This document shows, in pieces, positions 1 through 14,700 of a stretch of DNA of 64,000 nt. The DNA is from Gavia stellata (Eukaryota > Chordata > Aves > Gaviiformes > Gaviidae). The DNA lies in NCBI RefSeq assembly GCF_030936135.1, contig NC_082594.1:104075020-104139019 (forward strand), read 5' to 3'. The notes beneath the pieces were generated by a model. It was not told where the DNA came from. It was given only the letters and a program-made list of their open reading frames with translations, and did no database searches. Numbering within the stretch: the stretch's first letter is position 1; every line of letters begins with the position of its first letter. The position numbers and the translations under genes are program-made.

Positions 1-830
1 ACGTTAAAATCCTTTCCCAACTGCCTTTGCTCCCGCCGGGAAGAGAGGACAGCATGAACACAGACAGCTGTTAGTTTAACCCTCGCTGTGTCTGGACAGA
101 CTTGTCTGACAGGCTCTTCACCAGCCTTTTCCACGGAACAGCCCACACGAGGAAAGCGCCGCACAGCCCAATACCTAAAGCAATAAAACTACGGTTTGTT
201 TCGGTTCCCCCCCCCCCCCCCCCGTAAGAAAGACAGCTCTGCAAACGACCAGAAGTGCACCTGCGTTGCACGCAGACCCGGGGAAAATGCCCAGAGAGGC
301 ATGCCTGGGGAACCACCGGGGCGCGGCGGGCGCCTGCCCCAGGCAGCAGGCCGGGCCCCGGAGCCTCCGCCAGACACCTGTGGCCAGCGGGGAGCCGACA
401 CTCCCTGTCCCAAGGGCAACGGCGGAAAGCAGGTGCGCCCCGGGACTCGGCACAGACCGGCTGGGCGCTCGGCTCGGCTCGTCCCCCAGCCACCCGCCGG
501 GCCGCACCACTCACCCCGTCCCGCGGGCCGGGCCGGGCCGGGCCGGGCCGGGCCGCCCACGTGCTCCCCGGCCCCGCGGCGCCCGCGCCGCACACACTCG
601 CCCCACTGCCGCACACCCCACGGCTCTGCACCGCCCCGCCTGCTTCCGATTGGCCCGCGACCGCCTCCCGCGCCTTCACTGACAGGCGCCACAGCCAATA
701 CGAAAAGCCGAGTGTCCCGGCCAGAGAGAAGGCTGCGGAGCGTCGGAGGAGTGTGTCCCGGGGCGGTGGAAGGAGGGCGGCCGCGGTGGTAGGAGCGCGA
801 CGGCAGGAACGGGGGGCTTCCGTCCCTCAC
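1..830 (-). other. Presumed first intron of USP16 and GC-rich flank, no coding exon seen
   Basis: If the exon ending at 831 is real, everything left of it is intron 1 of a leftward gene. I see no recognisable ubiquitin-protease or zinc-finger coding sequence here; the known USP16 coding exons would lie outside the window. A run of 17 C residues lies at 207-223. Long open frames on both strands here are a by-product of high GC, which makes stop codons rare. Confidence 0.4.
524..556. repeat. GGGCC pentanucleotide tandem repeat
   Basis: About six near-perfect copies of a 5-bp GGGCC unit lie in the leftward-facing half of the CpG island. It is probably a simple expansion in promoter DNA and may form G-quadruplexes. 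Confidence 0.8.
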
Positions 831-960
831 CTGCCGGCGCCGCGGGACGAGCAGCTTGGCAGCACATGGCTCCGTCTTGGGGCGGCCCGACAGCTTCACC
901 TCATCCCCAAGCAATTGGGCGACGGTCACCAGCTGCCATGGGCGCTTCCGGCGCGTTGCA
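831..960 (-). other. USP16: Candidate non-coding first exon of USP16
   Basis: Reading leftward, a segment starting somewhere near 950-1000 ends at 831 with a good donor (CAG then GTGAGG, donor bases 830-829). The only support for the name is position: in human, USP16 lies head-to-head with RWDD2B. The upstream edge is a guess. No USP16 protein sequence is visible, which fits an untranslated first exon but does not prove it. Confidence 0.35.
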
Positions 961-1015
961 TTGTGGGGCCGTGAGGACACGGAGCGGGGGAGGGAACGGG
1001 GTCGAGGACGTGTCA

Positions 1016-1025
1016 GCGCATGCGC
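1016..1025. promoter_or_regulatory. NRF1-like palindromic site GCGCATGCGC
   Basis: The palindrome GCGCATGCGC is the core of the NRF1 consensus; the flanking 5' base is A rather than a pyrimidine. NRF1 sites are common in CpG-island bidirectional promoters of housekeeping genes, and this one sits between the two presumed start sites. Confidence 0.55.
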
Positions 1026-1076
1026 AGGCTCCTCGGCCTGCACTCTCGCGGCCCTCGGGGCTGCCGGTGGGAGCCC

Positions 1077-1100
1077 GGGGCCGGGGCCGGGGCCGGGGCC
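1077..1100. repeat. (GGGGCC)4 hexanucleotide repeat
   Basis: Four exact GGGGCC units lie just downstream of the NRF1-like site, close to the likely RWDD2B transcription start. The motif is G-quadruplex-forming and is the same unit as the C9orf72 repeat, here in a short array. Confidence 0.9.
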
Positions 1101-1463
1101 GGCCGGTGCTGTCAGGCCGGGATTGCTCGGCGGGGTAGTGGAGGCTCCCCAGGCGCGCTAACGTCCACCTCTGTGGCCGCCAAAGCGGCAGAGGCGGCTG
1201 CGCCCCAGGTGTGCGGCCCTGTGAGATAGAAATTTATTTGGTGACACACCACCACCTCCTGTCCCGTCGCAGATCAATGGAAACCTCATGGACTGTCACA
1301 GAGGATCTTCACGCTCCTAACTGCCCAACATATATGAGCTAGTTTTGACGGGCTTGGTGAGAAGGATTAATACAATTTACGTGGAGGTAGTTAAGGAACT
1401 TAGTCCCATATTCAAGCCCTGTTTTTCTTCCCTAATTTCTTCTTAGCTTAGGAAACAACAGAA

Positions 1464-3848
<2,385 letters not shown>

Positions 3849-5100
3849 AGATCACCACAGGTCCAAGTGGTGATCTTTGTAAGTTAACCCTCCTGACACA
3901 TTCCTTAGCTGTTCTGCAACAGTTGATCAGAGAGGGGATTAATAATTTGTGGTGTATGTGATGAATCCAGTTTTCAATGAAAACAAATACCCAGTGAAAT
4001 CCTGATTAATGAAAATGACTAAATGAATGCTGTATTACACTTTCTGGTTTTAAGGACATTTAGGGTACATACCTAATTGTAGTGAAAGAAAATATGTTTG
4101 ATAAACTGCTGGGCAGTTGCAGAAGTATAGATGAATGAATAGATGGAATTACGATGAATGAATATATGAATAAGAAGAGACAAAAATGAAGTGTGCATAT
4201 CTCAGGAGGGGAAATGTGATGTTTGCATTATTTGTTACTGTTTACATACACTACCTGAAGGCTTTTTTATAACAATCTTTTCCTCTACTTTCTACCTGAA
4301 AGTATACTAAGCCATGAGATTAATGTTTTCTTTACAAAAAAAAAAAAAAAAAGGAGGGAGCAAGTTCACAAAAGTCTTGTTTATGCAAACAGGATGAGCT
4401 AGGATGCCTACTCTAAGGCATAAGAATCTTCCATAGGTAAAAGCGTGTATGCAGGTCAGAGAGATGCTGTGGTGGCTCCACGACATCCATAGCAGAGGAG
4501 TCCAGTCTGTTTACTCACGTAAAAGCAGAAGCTTACTAAGGATTAGGCTCCCTTACAGTGCACTCTAAACCAGTAAAACCATGCTTACCCTGCTGAGTTC
4601 ACACGTTTGCAGTCCACTAATTTCAAGTGGATTATGCTGCCTATGCTTTTGAGTCTGGTTTCAACAAAGTTGTATCAATGAATGCTAATTTGTTTCTTTG
4701 CTTATGGATTCTGTATCTGTATCATGTACACGTCATAAAAAGCGGAGATTGGTTGCTTCTGATGCTGATTAAATATTTCTGCGTAGATCCGGTAAAATTC
4801 CTAACATTCAGATCTCTGGTATGGACATGGGCACCTTTTGTAGCGATACTTTGCAGTGATTTCATTCGACGAGTGCCGATTTGCCTCTATTTCAAACTTT
4901 GCCACATCGTAAGCCTTTGTAAGTGTACAAGAATAGCGTGGCCTAACACAGGACGCATGATATCCTTGAAGCCTCGGCACTGTTAAGATCTGTTGATGGG
5001 TACACAGTTTAAGGATATTTCAGCTAGATTACACCGAGGTTACATTTCACAACAACGCGCTGGCGGTTATCGGAACTGTTTGCAATTTTCCCGTCAGCAC
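3849..5100. other. RWDD2B 3' UTR and RWDD2B-LTN1 intergenic DNA
   Basis: AT-rich sequence with a 17-A run near 4338 and an ATTAAA at 4768 that could end RWDD2B transcripts. A 119-codon hydrophobic open frame on the plus strand (4627-4986) resembles no protein I know and has no splice or promoter support. The right edge grades into the LTN1 CpG island. Confidence 0.5.
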
Positions 5101-5720
5101 CGGCTCATCTTTCACGGACGCGTTCCGAGGAAGAGGGGCCGTGTGTGCCGCGGTGTCCCCGGTACCGGCACTACCAGCAGGCCTGGCAACACCGGAGGAC
5201 CCACGGACCTCCGTGGGTTGACGTGGGCGTCGCGCGCCTGGCCCCGCCCTCCGGAAGCGGCGCGCTCCCCCGCCCCGGCCGTGCGGCTCCTCGCTCCCGG
5301 CCGGTGCCCAGCGCCGCTGCCGCCATGGGGGGCAAGAACAAGCAGCGAACCAAGGGCAACCTGCAGGTGAGCGCGCCCCGCGGGGCGGGGGACCGCCGCG
5401 CCGCGCCCGTGGGCCCCGGGTCCCGCGCGGCCTCCGCCGGTGGTCCCGGCGAGCCCTTCCCGTCCCGCCTCAGCGGGGCCGGCAGGCGGCCTGGCCGGGT
5501 AGGGCGGCGGGGCCCGAGCCTCGGGGCCTGACCCTCGGGGCTGGGCCTGGGCCTCGGGGCGGCGGCTTCCGGCACCGGCGGGCCGGTTAAGGCCGCCCTG
5601 CCCGGTGCCGTGGGAAGGGGGTGTAGGCCGCCGCAGCCCGTCCCCCGCGGGGAGGCGGCGCTGCCTTCGGGCCCGGTTGCAGTAGCTGAGGCCGCCGCCG
5701 GGCTTCAGGGGCGACTCTTG
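5100..5720 (+). promoter_or_regulatory. CpG-island promoter of LTN1
   Basis: Dense CpG sequence surrounds the first coding exon. Visible sites include a GC box (CCCCGCCC) near 5243 and an ETS/GABP-like CCGGAAGC at 5251, about 75 bases before the ATG. There is no TATA box, as expected for a housekeeping gene. The ATG at 5325 is in a strong context (GCCGCCATGG). Confidence 0.75.
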
Positions 5721-8700
5721 GCCTGGGCCCGTGTTTCAGGGGAGCGTGACTGCAACTTTCTGTGGCGTTTGTACGCGTTTCCCAGAGAGGGGCAAGGGCA
5801 GGGGCGTGTAACTGCAAAATCACCGCGGGTGTCAGTTCAGCAAGGTACCGGTGGGTACATTTAGTGTACTTTTCAGTGGAGAGTCTCGGAGTACACCTGT
5901 CGTGGTGTCTCCCTCTTGCCACGGTGCCTGAAGCGGTGTGACATCCATCATATGTGGCACTCGCTCAGGGTGGGAGAATTGTGCGTGGAGTATTGTGTTC
6001 AGGTTATGTAATTCCTACAAATCTTCTCCCTCTCACGTATTTAGAGAAGACTAGGGAACACAAAGAACCATGTCCTTATAGTCAAGGTTTCACATGCAGA
6101 AAAAATGACTTACTATGTAGATATAGTAGTCAGGTAAAATGTGGCTTATGTACCTCAAGAAAAGTCAAAAAAGTACGATGAACTTCAACAAATTGTCATT
6201 ACTTTAAAAAAAAAAACCACAACAAACTCACAAAACTGCAACTGTCATAAGGAAATAAAAGGTATTTGGACTATAAGGTATCACAGAGAACATTAAAGCA
6301 TCAGTCAGTCAGTTTTGGGACAGTCTTTTCAGAAGAGTGTGGTTGACCTAAACATGAGCCACTGATACGATGAGCAAGGTGTTGACTTAACTGGGGCAAA
6401 CTGGAAGAGATACTGAACTCCAAAACACTTACTGTGATACTAATAGGATAGTATTATACTGTGTTATGTATGTACGTACCCTTTGGCTCCATTCCTCTAA
6501 ATCTTTCTTGGCCTCTTTGCTGCTGGTAGCATCCTTTGTTTGTGTGTGTTCTTATTTTTCCCGATGATATGAAGAGCATTCCCTGGGAGCTATATTGGTC
6601 CATATGCAATAACATGAGAAGAACTAGTAAAAACAGAAGTAGTGAAGGGGGGTAAATGGTTTCTTACTAAATTGTTTGCTTACAGAAGGACTTTTCTGTT
6701 ACACTTTTTTGTACGTGTATAAAACCAATATAATTTTCCATAAGTATTCATGGATTAAAATCACTATGAGAGAAGGGAATGCTGTTTCCAAAGAGAAGAA
6801 TAATTTTCTACGTCAAACTTATGTGTTAAAAGCATAGGTGGCCTTTTTTTGTGAGACTTTGCTTTAAATGGAAGGTTAATTACACAATATAAATGGTATC
6901 GTTATTTGAAATGCATGATGTGTGCAAAATAAAATAAAATGACTGAAATAGGTAACTGACTTCTGTCCCTGTTTTTTGTCAGCCTTCTAGCAGTGGCCGA
7001 GCTGCAGAGCTCCTTGCCAAAGAACGTGGAACAGTGCCTGGGTTTATTGGCTTCGGAACATCTCAGAGTGATCTAGGATATGTTCCTGCAGTTCAAGGAG
7101 CAGAGGAAATAGACAGCCTTGTGGATGCTGATTTTCGAATGGTGTTGCGAAAACTTTCTAAAAGGGATATCACAACAAAATTAAAAGTAGGTGTATCCTT
7201 TTTTTATTGGAAAACAATACATTCCTCTCCCATCCTTAAGAAAAATGTATCAAGGTAGCTAATACTAATTTCATATTGGTAAATTGGCTAGTACTGCAAT
7301 CCAGAAGGTAACTTGGTGGACTTATATAAAGGTCCATCACGCAATGCTGGTGGAGCATTCATAAAATTAACTATATAGATGCTCAATTGCAAGAAATGAA
7401 TGGATTTTTGAAAAAGAGAGTTTCAATGTCTGTTAGAAGCTGGTAAATTACAGAATATATCTCTCTGACTTCTTCAATCATGCTCTTGATATCTTGATTT
7501 TAGGCTATGCAAGAGTTTGGGACAATGTGCAAGGAAAGAGAAGCAGAAGTTGTTAAAGGTGTTCTTCCTTACTGGCCAAGAATTTATTGTAAAATCTCAC
7601 TAGTAAGTATTAAAGTATCTAAATTAAAAACTTCTCTGGATACTTCCTGTGGAAACCTCTAAGGCAGTCTTTATTGATATATATCTAATTTTGTCAGAAT
7701 TACTGACTTGTTCTAGGAAAAACATGAAGTTGAAGGAAAGTAGTGTTCTTTATTGTGGAGATGTTTCAGTATTGGCAGTGGGTGGAATCTTGAACTGTTC
7801 ATGCCTGGGCTGTACTTGCTGGATGGAGATTGCTGTTTGTTAGACCTTTGTGTTAAAAAGATGACAAGATATTTCCTCTCATGAAAAGTTCTTTTATATG
7901 GATTCCAGAACACCTAAAGAGAATGTACTGTTCAGTTAACGTAATTATAAATCTTTTTGATCTAGGACTAATATCTGACCAGGCTTAATATTAAAAAAAA
8001 AAAACAAACAACACAACACATAGAAAAAAACCTCCAAAACAAAAAAAAGACCACCACAAAAAAACCACCAAACATGAAAAGACCATATATAGCCAGATAA
8101 TCCATAATTTTCTGATACATTTAATTACATCTCCAAACTATCTGGACTGTCTACTGTTGGGAATGTGATACTGGAAAAAATGAATCACTGTTCTGACCCA
8201 TTAGAGTCCTAGTATTTCTTTCAGGAGCCAAGAGCACAGAAAGTCATGATGTTGTAAATTCATACACAAATAATGGATAATGGTGCACAGTTTGTGTAGG
8301 TTTATGGTTGTTTTAATCCAAGAAGTGTCTTCAAGGCTTCCCATTTCTCTTGCCTCTTGTCTTTCTGTTAAATGTTTGTATAAAATGGAAATAGAAACTG
8401 TAGTTAGGCATATCAAGGAAAGGTTACAATTTTGAATGTACAACACATTGGGAATATGATGCTGCTAAGTTAGGACTCTCCCCTTATCTAGGGATACTAA
8501 GACTTTGTTGTTGTGTTGTGTCTTTTCAAATCTGTATTGCCCAAGTCATTGTGAAAATGGCTGAACTGAGAGACAGCTTTTTTTTTGGTTATCACTTCTG
8601 CTTTGAAATACCCAGCATCAAAGATAACGTTTCTTAAAACAATAAATCTTTCTCTTTGTTTTTTCCTTCTTCTTTTTCTTTAACAGGATCACGATCGCCG

Positions 8701-11700
8701 TGTTCGAGAAGCAACTCAGCAATCTTTTGAGCAACTGATTCTTAAAGTAAAGAAACACTTAGCTCCTTACTTAAAAAGTATCATGGGGTACTGGCTGATT
8801 GCTCAATGTGACACTTACTCCCCTGCTGCTTCTGCTGCAAAAGTAGCTTTTGAAAAAGCTTTTCCTTCAAGCAAACAACCTGAAGCCTTAGCATTCTGTA
8901 AAGATGAAATTCTTAATGTGAGTTTATACTTTAAGGCTTTGTGTTGAGTATATGTCAACTTTTATTACAAGTTTAAAACTCATCCTGTCCCCATCTATTC
9001 TTCATGATTAAATTTCTTTCTCACCTGAAACTTTGCTCCTGCTAATGTGAAGAGAAGACTGAGACAAAGACACATCCTCTTACTTATTTGACTTGCGATT
9101 AGAATGACTGGAACCAGAGGAATTAATATGAAGTGAATTTTCTTGTATGCATTTCTGTGTAACGACACTCAGTCATCACGTAATATTGTTGACAGATGGA
9201 ATAATGATGCCAGAGTAGTTTTGCTGCAGTGGTAGAGGATTAAAGAATGCTGAGCAGTGTTTCAGAGAGCCTCTACAAGTTTAGTTCTGACCAAGGTTAA
9301 TGCTCTTCTGCCAGTCATATATGAAACTGAATTGACTGCATTTAAGAAAGTGAAAGTTTGCATTGCTGGCCCATCGTATGCAAACTTAACCGTTTTGTTT
9401 TGTCTCGTTTGGCTTCTTTTTAGCAGAAGCCTGTTGTCGTAGGACTGCAACTTACAAAGTACTATGAAGTCTTGATTCAAGCAGTACCATGGCTACTATG
9501 TTCAGCAGGAGTCAATTAAATTATGTTCCTGTTCACTAGCGTGTCTAAAATGTGTTTAAAAGACTTGACTCAGAGGTTGTGAAGTTTTATTGTAGAGCTG
9601 TTTCTGAATAATGTATAGACTATATTATTCACATTATAAATATTAGAATCTCATGTGTATGTATGTGGTTTTTTTTTTCCCCCTAGGTACTTCAAGATCA
9701 CCTTCTGAAAGAAACACCTGATACACTCAGTGACCCCCAGTATGTTACCCTGCTTTAATGTATATGGTTTAAGTCTTGGTCTGTATTGGTTTCTCTGTCC
9801 CTGGAGGTAGTGGATTCAGTTTTGTTTCCAGAGACAGAAGTTATTTGAGTCCAGACCCCAGCAACTTTCTTTGGGACTAAAGTATAAATGCTTTTGAAAG
9901 TGTTATCAGTTGTCTAATTCTTGTTTCAGCTCTTTTAGGAGTAGCATTTTTTAATAGCTGGAAGATGAGATGACTTGAAACTCTCTCTTTTTCTAACACT
10001 TTATAATGTAATTTGATAGCGTTAGAACTTATGGGAAGTTTACATATTTACATTGCTGGAATCTGAAATCAAAAGAAGAACACAGAAAAACTGAAGACAG
10101 TTTAGTTTAGACAGTTTAGAAGAGCTTGAGAAGCCTACTGCTTTATTTATGATTCACTTTAATTTGTTTTGTTTTCTAAGAACTGTACCGGAGGAAGAAA
10201 GGGAAGCCAAATTTTTCCGGATTCTGACCTGTTCCTTGTTAGCTTTGAAAAAGTTGCTTAGCATGTTGCCAAAGAGAGAGAAGCATTCATTGGAGGAAAA
10301 GTTAACGTCACTTCTGTCCCAAAACAAATTTTGGAAATACGGCAAACACAGCACACCACAGGTGACTTTTTATTTCTTCTTTATTTTGGTTGGTTTTAGT
10401 TAAAGATAATACACTGAACCTAAGCAAGTATTAATTACTTGTATTCTACAAGAATGAACTTTATACTTCACTGAATTATGTTTGAAACAGCCTTCAAATT
10501 TTTAGGCCTTAAACAGACAATATTGCTCTAAAATTTGCCCAAATGGGTAATTTGTTATTTCTGTGTCACCATCATCTACTTTTTGGCAATCTGCCATCAT
10601 TTCAAATTCATGTAGAAGATACAAACTGTGTCAGCTTACTGCATGTGTTCTTAATGCTTTCGGATTTTCATTTTTTTTTTAAAACCATTTTATTGGTCTT
10701 TGGTCTGCTAAGACCAATAGTGCATAGAGTGATGAATTGATTCTGGTAATATTTTGTTAAAAAGTTTTAAGGTGCTTTTGGGAAAACATGTCTTTTGATA
10801 AGTATATTAAAATAAAATTTTTGATAAGCATTTTATCACTAAACAAATTACTTTAAAATCTTAAACAGGCTTATCAAATAATTTCTTTTTTCTTCTTGAA
10901 TAATATTTAAACCTTTGCTGATGTGATAAAATACGGGGACCGCGTGTTTGTAAGTTACGGTGACTTTAAAAGGAATGTTATAAACTACATATAGTGACAA
11001 AGTGTTGTCATTTGACTAAAATTTTGTTTTTCTGTGGCCTATGTCAGGTTCGCTCAGCTTTCTTTGAGCTGGCTTCTGCTTTTTGCCAGTACTTGCCTGA
11101 GCTGGTGAAAACTGAAGCACCAAGAGTTTGTCCTGCTGTTCTTCTCAGCATTGATGACAGTGATGCAGTAGTGTGTCCTGCTCTTTGGGAAGCTGTACTT
11201 TATGCTATCGCCACTATTGAGGTAATGTGGGAAACCCAAGTGGTAGATACTTTACTCAAATTCAACTTTTCACCAAGTGCCATTGTTCTCTGTGTAGAAT
11301 TAGGAAGAACAGCTTGACTTGGTTTTCTTTATGATTAATAACATGAACTTATCAATACTACGTGCTCCTTCTTCCTCCTTAGGATTCCAGTATAACTTTC
11401 AAATATATTGCATACAGCATGCCTGAAAATCAGAGTTGTTTTATAAGTTTAATTAATTAACTTGAATCTCTTTGATTAAAAATCGTTACTAGTAAGTAAA
11501 ATAATACTTAAAAACTTTTGCTTGGTTAAAGACGGTTACAAAAAAGACCCGCAGTGCATTTTTGGTTTGTTTGTTTCCCCTTGTAATCTAGTGCTTGGTT
11601 CTATAATGTTCTTATTACTTTTTTTTTTTTTTCCAAATTTACGTGAAATAACAGCTTTGCATTTATTAGCAGGATGAGTGGTGTTGCCATAGACTGGGAT

Positions 11701-14700
11701 GCTTTGGGGGTTTAATGCTGCAGATCTCTTGTAACTGCTGGTATAAACTGTAACAATTGATGGGGGGAAAAAAATCTTTGCTCAGCTTGCTATAAATACA
11801 GGTATCTGGAACTATGATGAATCGAATCAGATGACAAAAAACTTTGGGGTGTGGGAGGAAAGCGCCAAGGTATTCTGCAACTGTAACTAAATTTTTGAGG
11901 GGAGTTTTGAAGTAAGTGATGCTTCTAAAGTTAGGATTTTGAAATCATTGCTTATTCTTGATAATAAGAACTCAGAATTAAATACAGGACCAGTTACAGT
12001 AATGATTTTTATAAAGCATCCTTAAAGCTTTATTAAAGAGAAGCCTTTAATTGCAGTGTGCTAACAAGGAAGGTCCATTGATTTTAAACAATACAGAAAC
12101 AGTTTTATCATGTTAACTTCTTAAATTCACAAGCTGAAATAGGGAGAAAGTGATTTTTAAAAATACTGGCAGGTGAATTTAAATTTTACAATAACTTATT
12201 TCAGCTACAACATAGGGAGGTAGATTAAATGCCTAGCTTGGGAGTTCTTCCAAGGCAACATATTCTCGTTTAATTTACAATAAGTGTATTTCTTTCTGTA
12301 GGACTGTTGGAATCATGTAAATGCCAAAAAGGGAGTTCTACCAAAGCTGTGGACAGTGCTTCGAGAAGGTGGACGAGGACTTGCTACTGTTATATACCCA
12401 AATCTCTTGCCGTTCATTAGCAAGGTGCCTCCTGGCATTGCAGAACCAAAGCTGGAATATTTAAGAACTTTTTTCAGCTCTATAATTCAAGGGTAAGAAC
12501 CACAAATTTATTTATTTATTTGAAATCAGTCTCTTTTACATTTGGAAATAGGAGAACTAATCTTCTTTAAGCATTTAAAGATAAGTAACATATCATTTGG
12601 CTTGAGGATATTTAAATATGCATTAATTGTTTATTTGAGAAAAGGCTGTTTTCATTATGATATTTGAAAAATCATACTTTAAAAATACTTTTAAAAATCC
12701 AAAACTAGAGTCAGTTCTTTGTGGCTGTTCCTGTCTTCTTAAACCTTCAGCCTTCTTTTTGATTTTATTATGTCTTCTTTACCTAAAGCATTCTTATCTG
12801 TCCTTGTCAAAGCTTTGTGTTTATTCCACGATAAGTTTTAAAACGGGAAACTAGTTTAAAATGAAGAGTGGCTTTGAAGACATCAGGCTCTTCTCACCAG
12901 TGTGTAATTATTACAGAGGTTATTGGGGATTAGCATTATGATTGTGAAATTTCCTATATGCAGGAACTTTAATTCTTGTGATATTGATTTTTAAAGGATT
13001 GAAACTGCTATCATTTTTTGCCTTTAAAATACATCAAAACCAACTTTCTATCAAATCTGATTTAAATAGATGCATGTGCATTGTGTACTCAAAAGCATAT
13101 ATAAGTTATTTTATGAAAGACTAAATCATAACTTATTTAAACAAAATCAATTCTCAATTGATCTTGGTGTGGCCATTAGCAGAGCTCTTGGAGAAGAGAG
13201 TTATTTATGGGTTGGTTTTGAAAAGTGTATAGAATTTTATTACAAGTAGTAAAATGGTTGTAATATTTGTATGGTAATTTGTGTGTTCTAACCTTCACTG
13301 AAAAGCAAACAAATTACAGTTGTTCAGACTGAAACTGGCTGTGGTGAAACTGTCTTTTGTGGGCTTTTTGTTTTAGTTTTTTTTTCTTTTTTTCTGTAAT
13401 GACAGAAAGTGACCCCTTCTAAACCTCTGTGGTGTGTGTAGAAAATTGCAAAGGAGTTTTGACAAACAGCTGAAAGAGTAGACAGTATGCTTGACTGGAT
13501 AAGTTTCCTCTATTTACATAGATTTTTTTTGTGAATGCTAAAACGAGATGAAAAAGTTATTTGAAAGTTATATTAAATGCCTGGATTTATTAATGCCTGG
13601 GTTTATTGTTTTAACTCTTTAAATATGTCCTATTGAATGTGTTTTGACCTGACTCCTATCAATGATTCTATGATTGATTCTATATTCTCATATTGGTGTT
13701 GTCTGGATAAGAACACCATAAGCATGGTTACATTCATTGCATACAGTCAGCATAGATGACTGAGTGTGCCCTCCCTCCAATGTTACCTTTCAATAGGTTG
13801 TCAAGTGAGAGAGCAATAGCCAGCCCTTCAGAAAGTTCAGCAATTATAACTGCATTTATGGAGTGTCTGCGCTTTGCCATACTACAGAAAATAGACAAGG
13901 AAGATGACCAAAGACAAATTCATCAAATGCTTATATATGACCAGGTATTTATTAGAAATACTTAATATTGTTGTGTGTACATCTAATAGTTAAAAGTTAA
14001 AGAAAAATGTAAATTTCTGTCAGGATTTACTTCTCTGTTGAATGTTTTACTAGATTTTATGGAAAAAATAATCTTACTGAATTTAGTCAATTTTTTCCTT
14101 CCTATAAAATCATTCCTTTTACTGTGCAGTTTAAATTATATTTAAAAAAAAAAATCTCACCCTGTATATTTTTATTAAGTCTTCAAGCTTGAGTAATTCT
14201 GATGCTTTTGGAATTGCTTCCAGAATGTTTTTCAAAATTATAGAATTTCCTGGTATTATAAAGAATAAAATGATCATCTAGTTGGATCACTGTTCTTTAA
14301 TAATTTTTTTGTCTTTGTAGCTGATTCCTCTTATAGATGCTGTACTTAAGGAGCCCAGGTTACAAAACGGTCCATTATTTTATCAAATAGCAGAAATGCT
14401 GAGCTCCTGGGAAGCTAAAGCAGAACTTTCCAATGATGATGGCACAGATGAAGTTTTCCAGAAACTGTTGTCAAATTTTTGGGATCATCTTTTAAAAATG
14501 TGTGTAATTCATGTTGATACGTTGGAGACTGATGAGAAATCCTTGTTTGCCATATCTGGTATGCTAGAAATTCTTCAGAATTCGAAGAGTGCTACAAAAC
14601 CAAACAATAGAAAATCTCTAAAAATCAGATTTACAGATGAGGATGAATCTGAAAGAAACACAGAGAATGGAAAGCTTACGGAAGTGAGAAATAGTGACTC

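Larger units (their letters stand above)
300..1215. promoter_or_regulatory. CpG island, candidate bidirectional promoter for USP16 (left) and RWDD2B (right)
   Basis: The stretch is very GC-rich and dense in CpG, in sharp contrast to the AT-rich DNA to its right. It holds inverted CCAAT boxes near 650 and 694, an E-box (CACGTG) near 556 and an NRF1-like palindrome at 1016. RWDD2B begins to the right. A splice-donor-bearing segment points left at 831. In human the neighbour head-to-head with RWDD2B is USP16, so the left-facing side is probably its promoter. Transcription start sites cannot be fixed from sequence alone. Confidence 0.75.

Noticed and set aside
189-1043. 284-codon minus-strand frame in the first CpG island
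   Set aside because: It spans the presumed bidirectional promoter and a likely splice donor at 830; composition is Arg/Pro/Gly-rich as expected from GC bias.
4627-4986. 119-codon hydrophobic frame between RWDD2B and LTN1
   Set aside because: It resembles membrane segments but similarity to any family is lacking and it lies in probable 3' UTR or spacer. Conservation would be needed to revive it.
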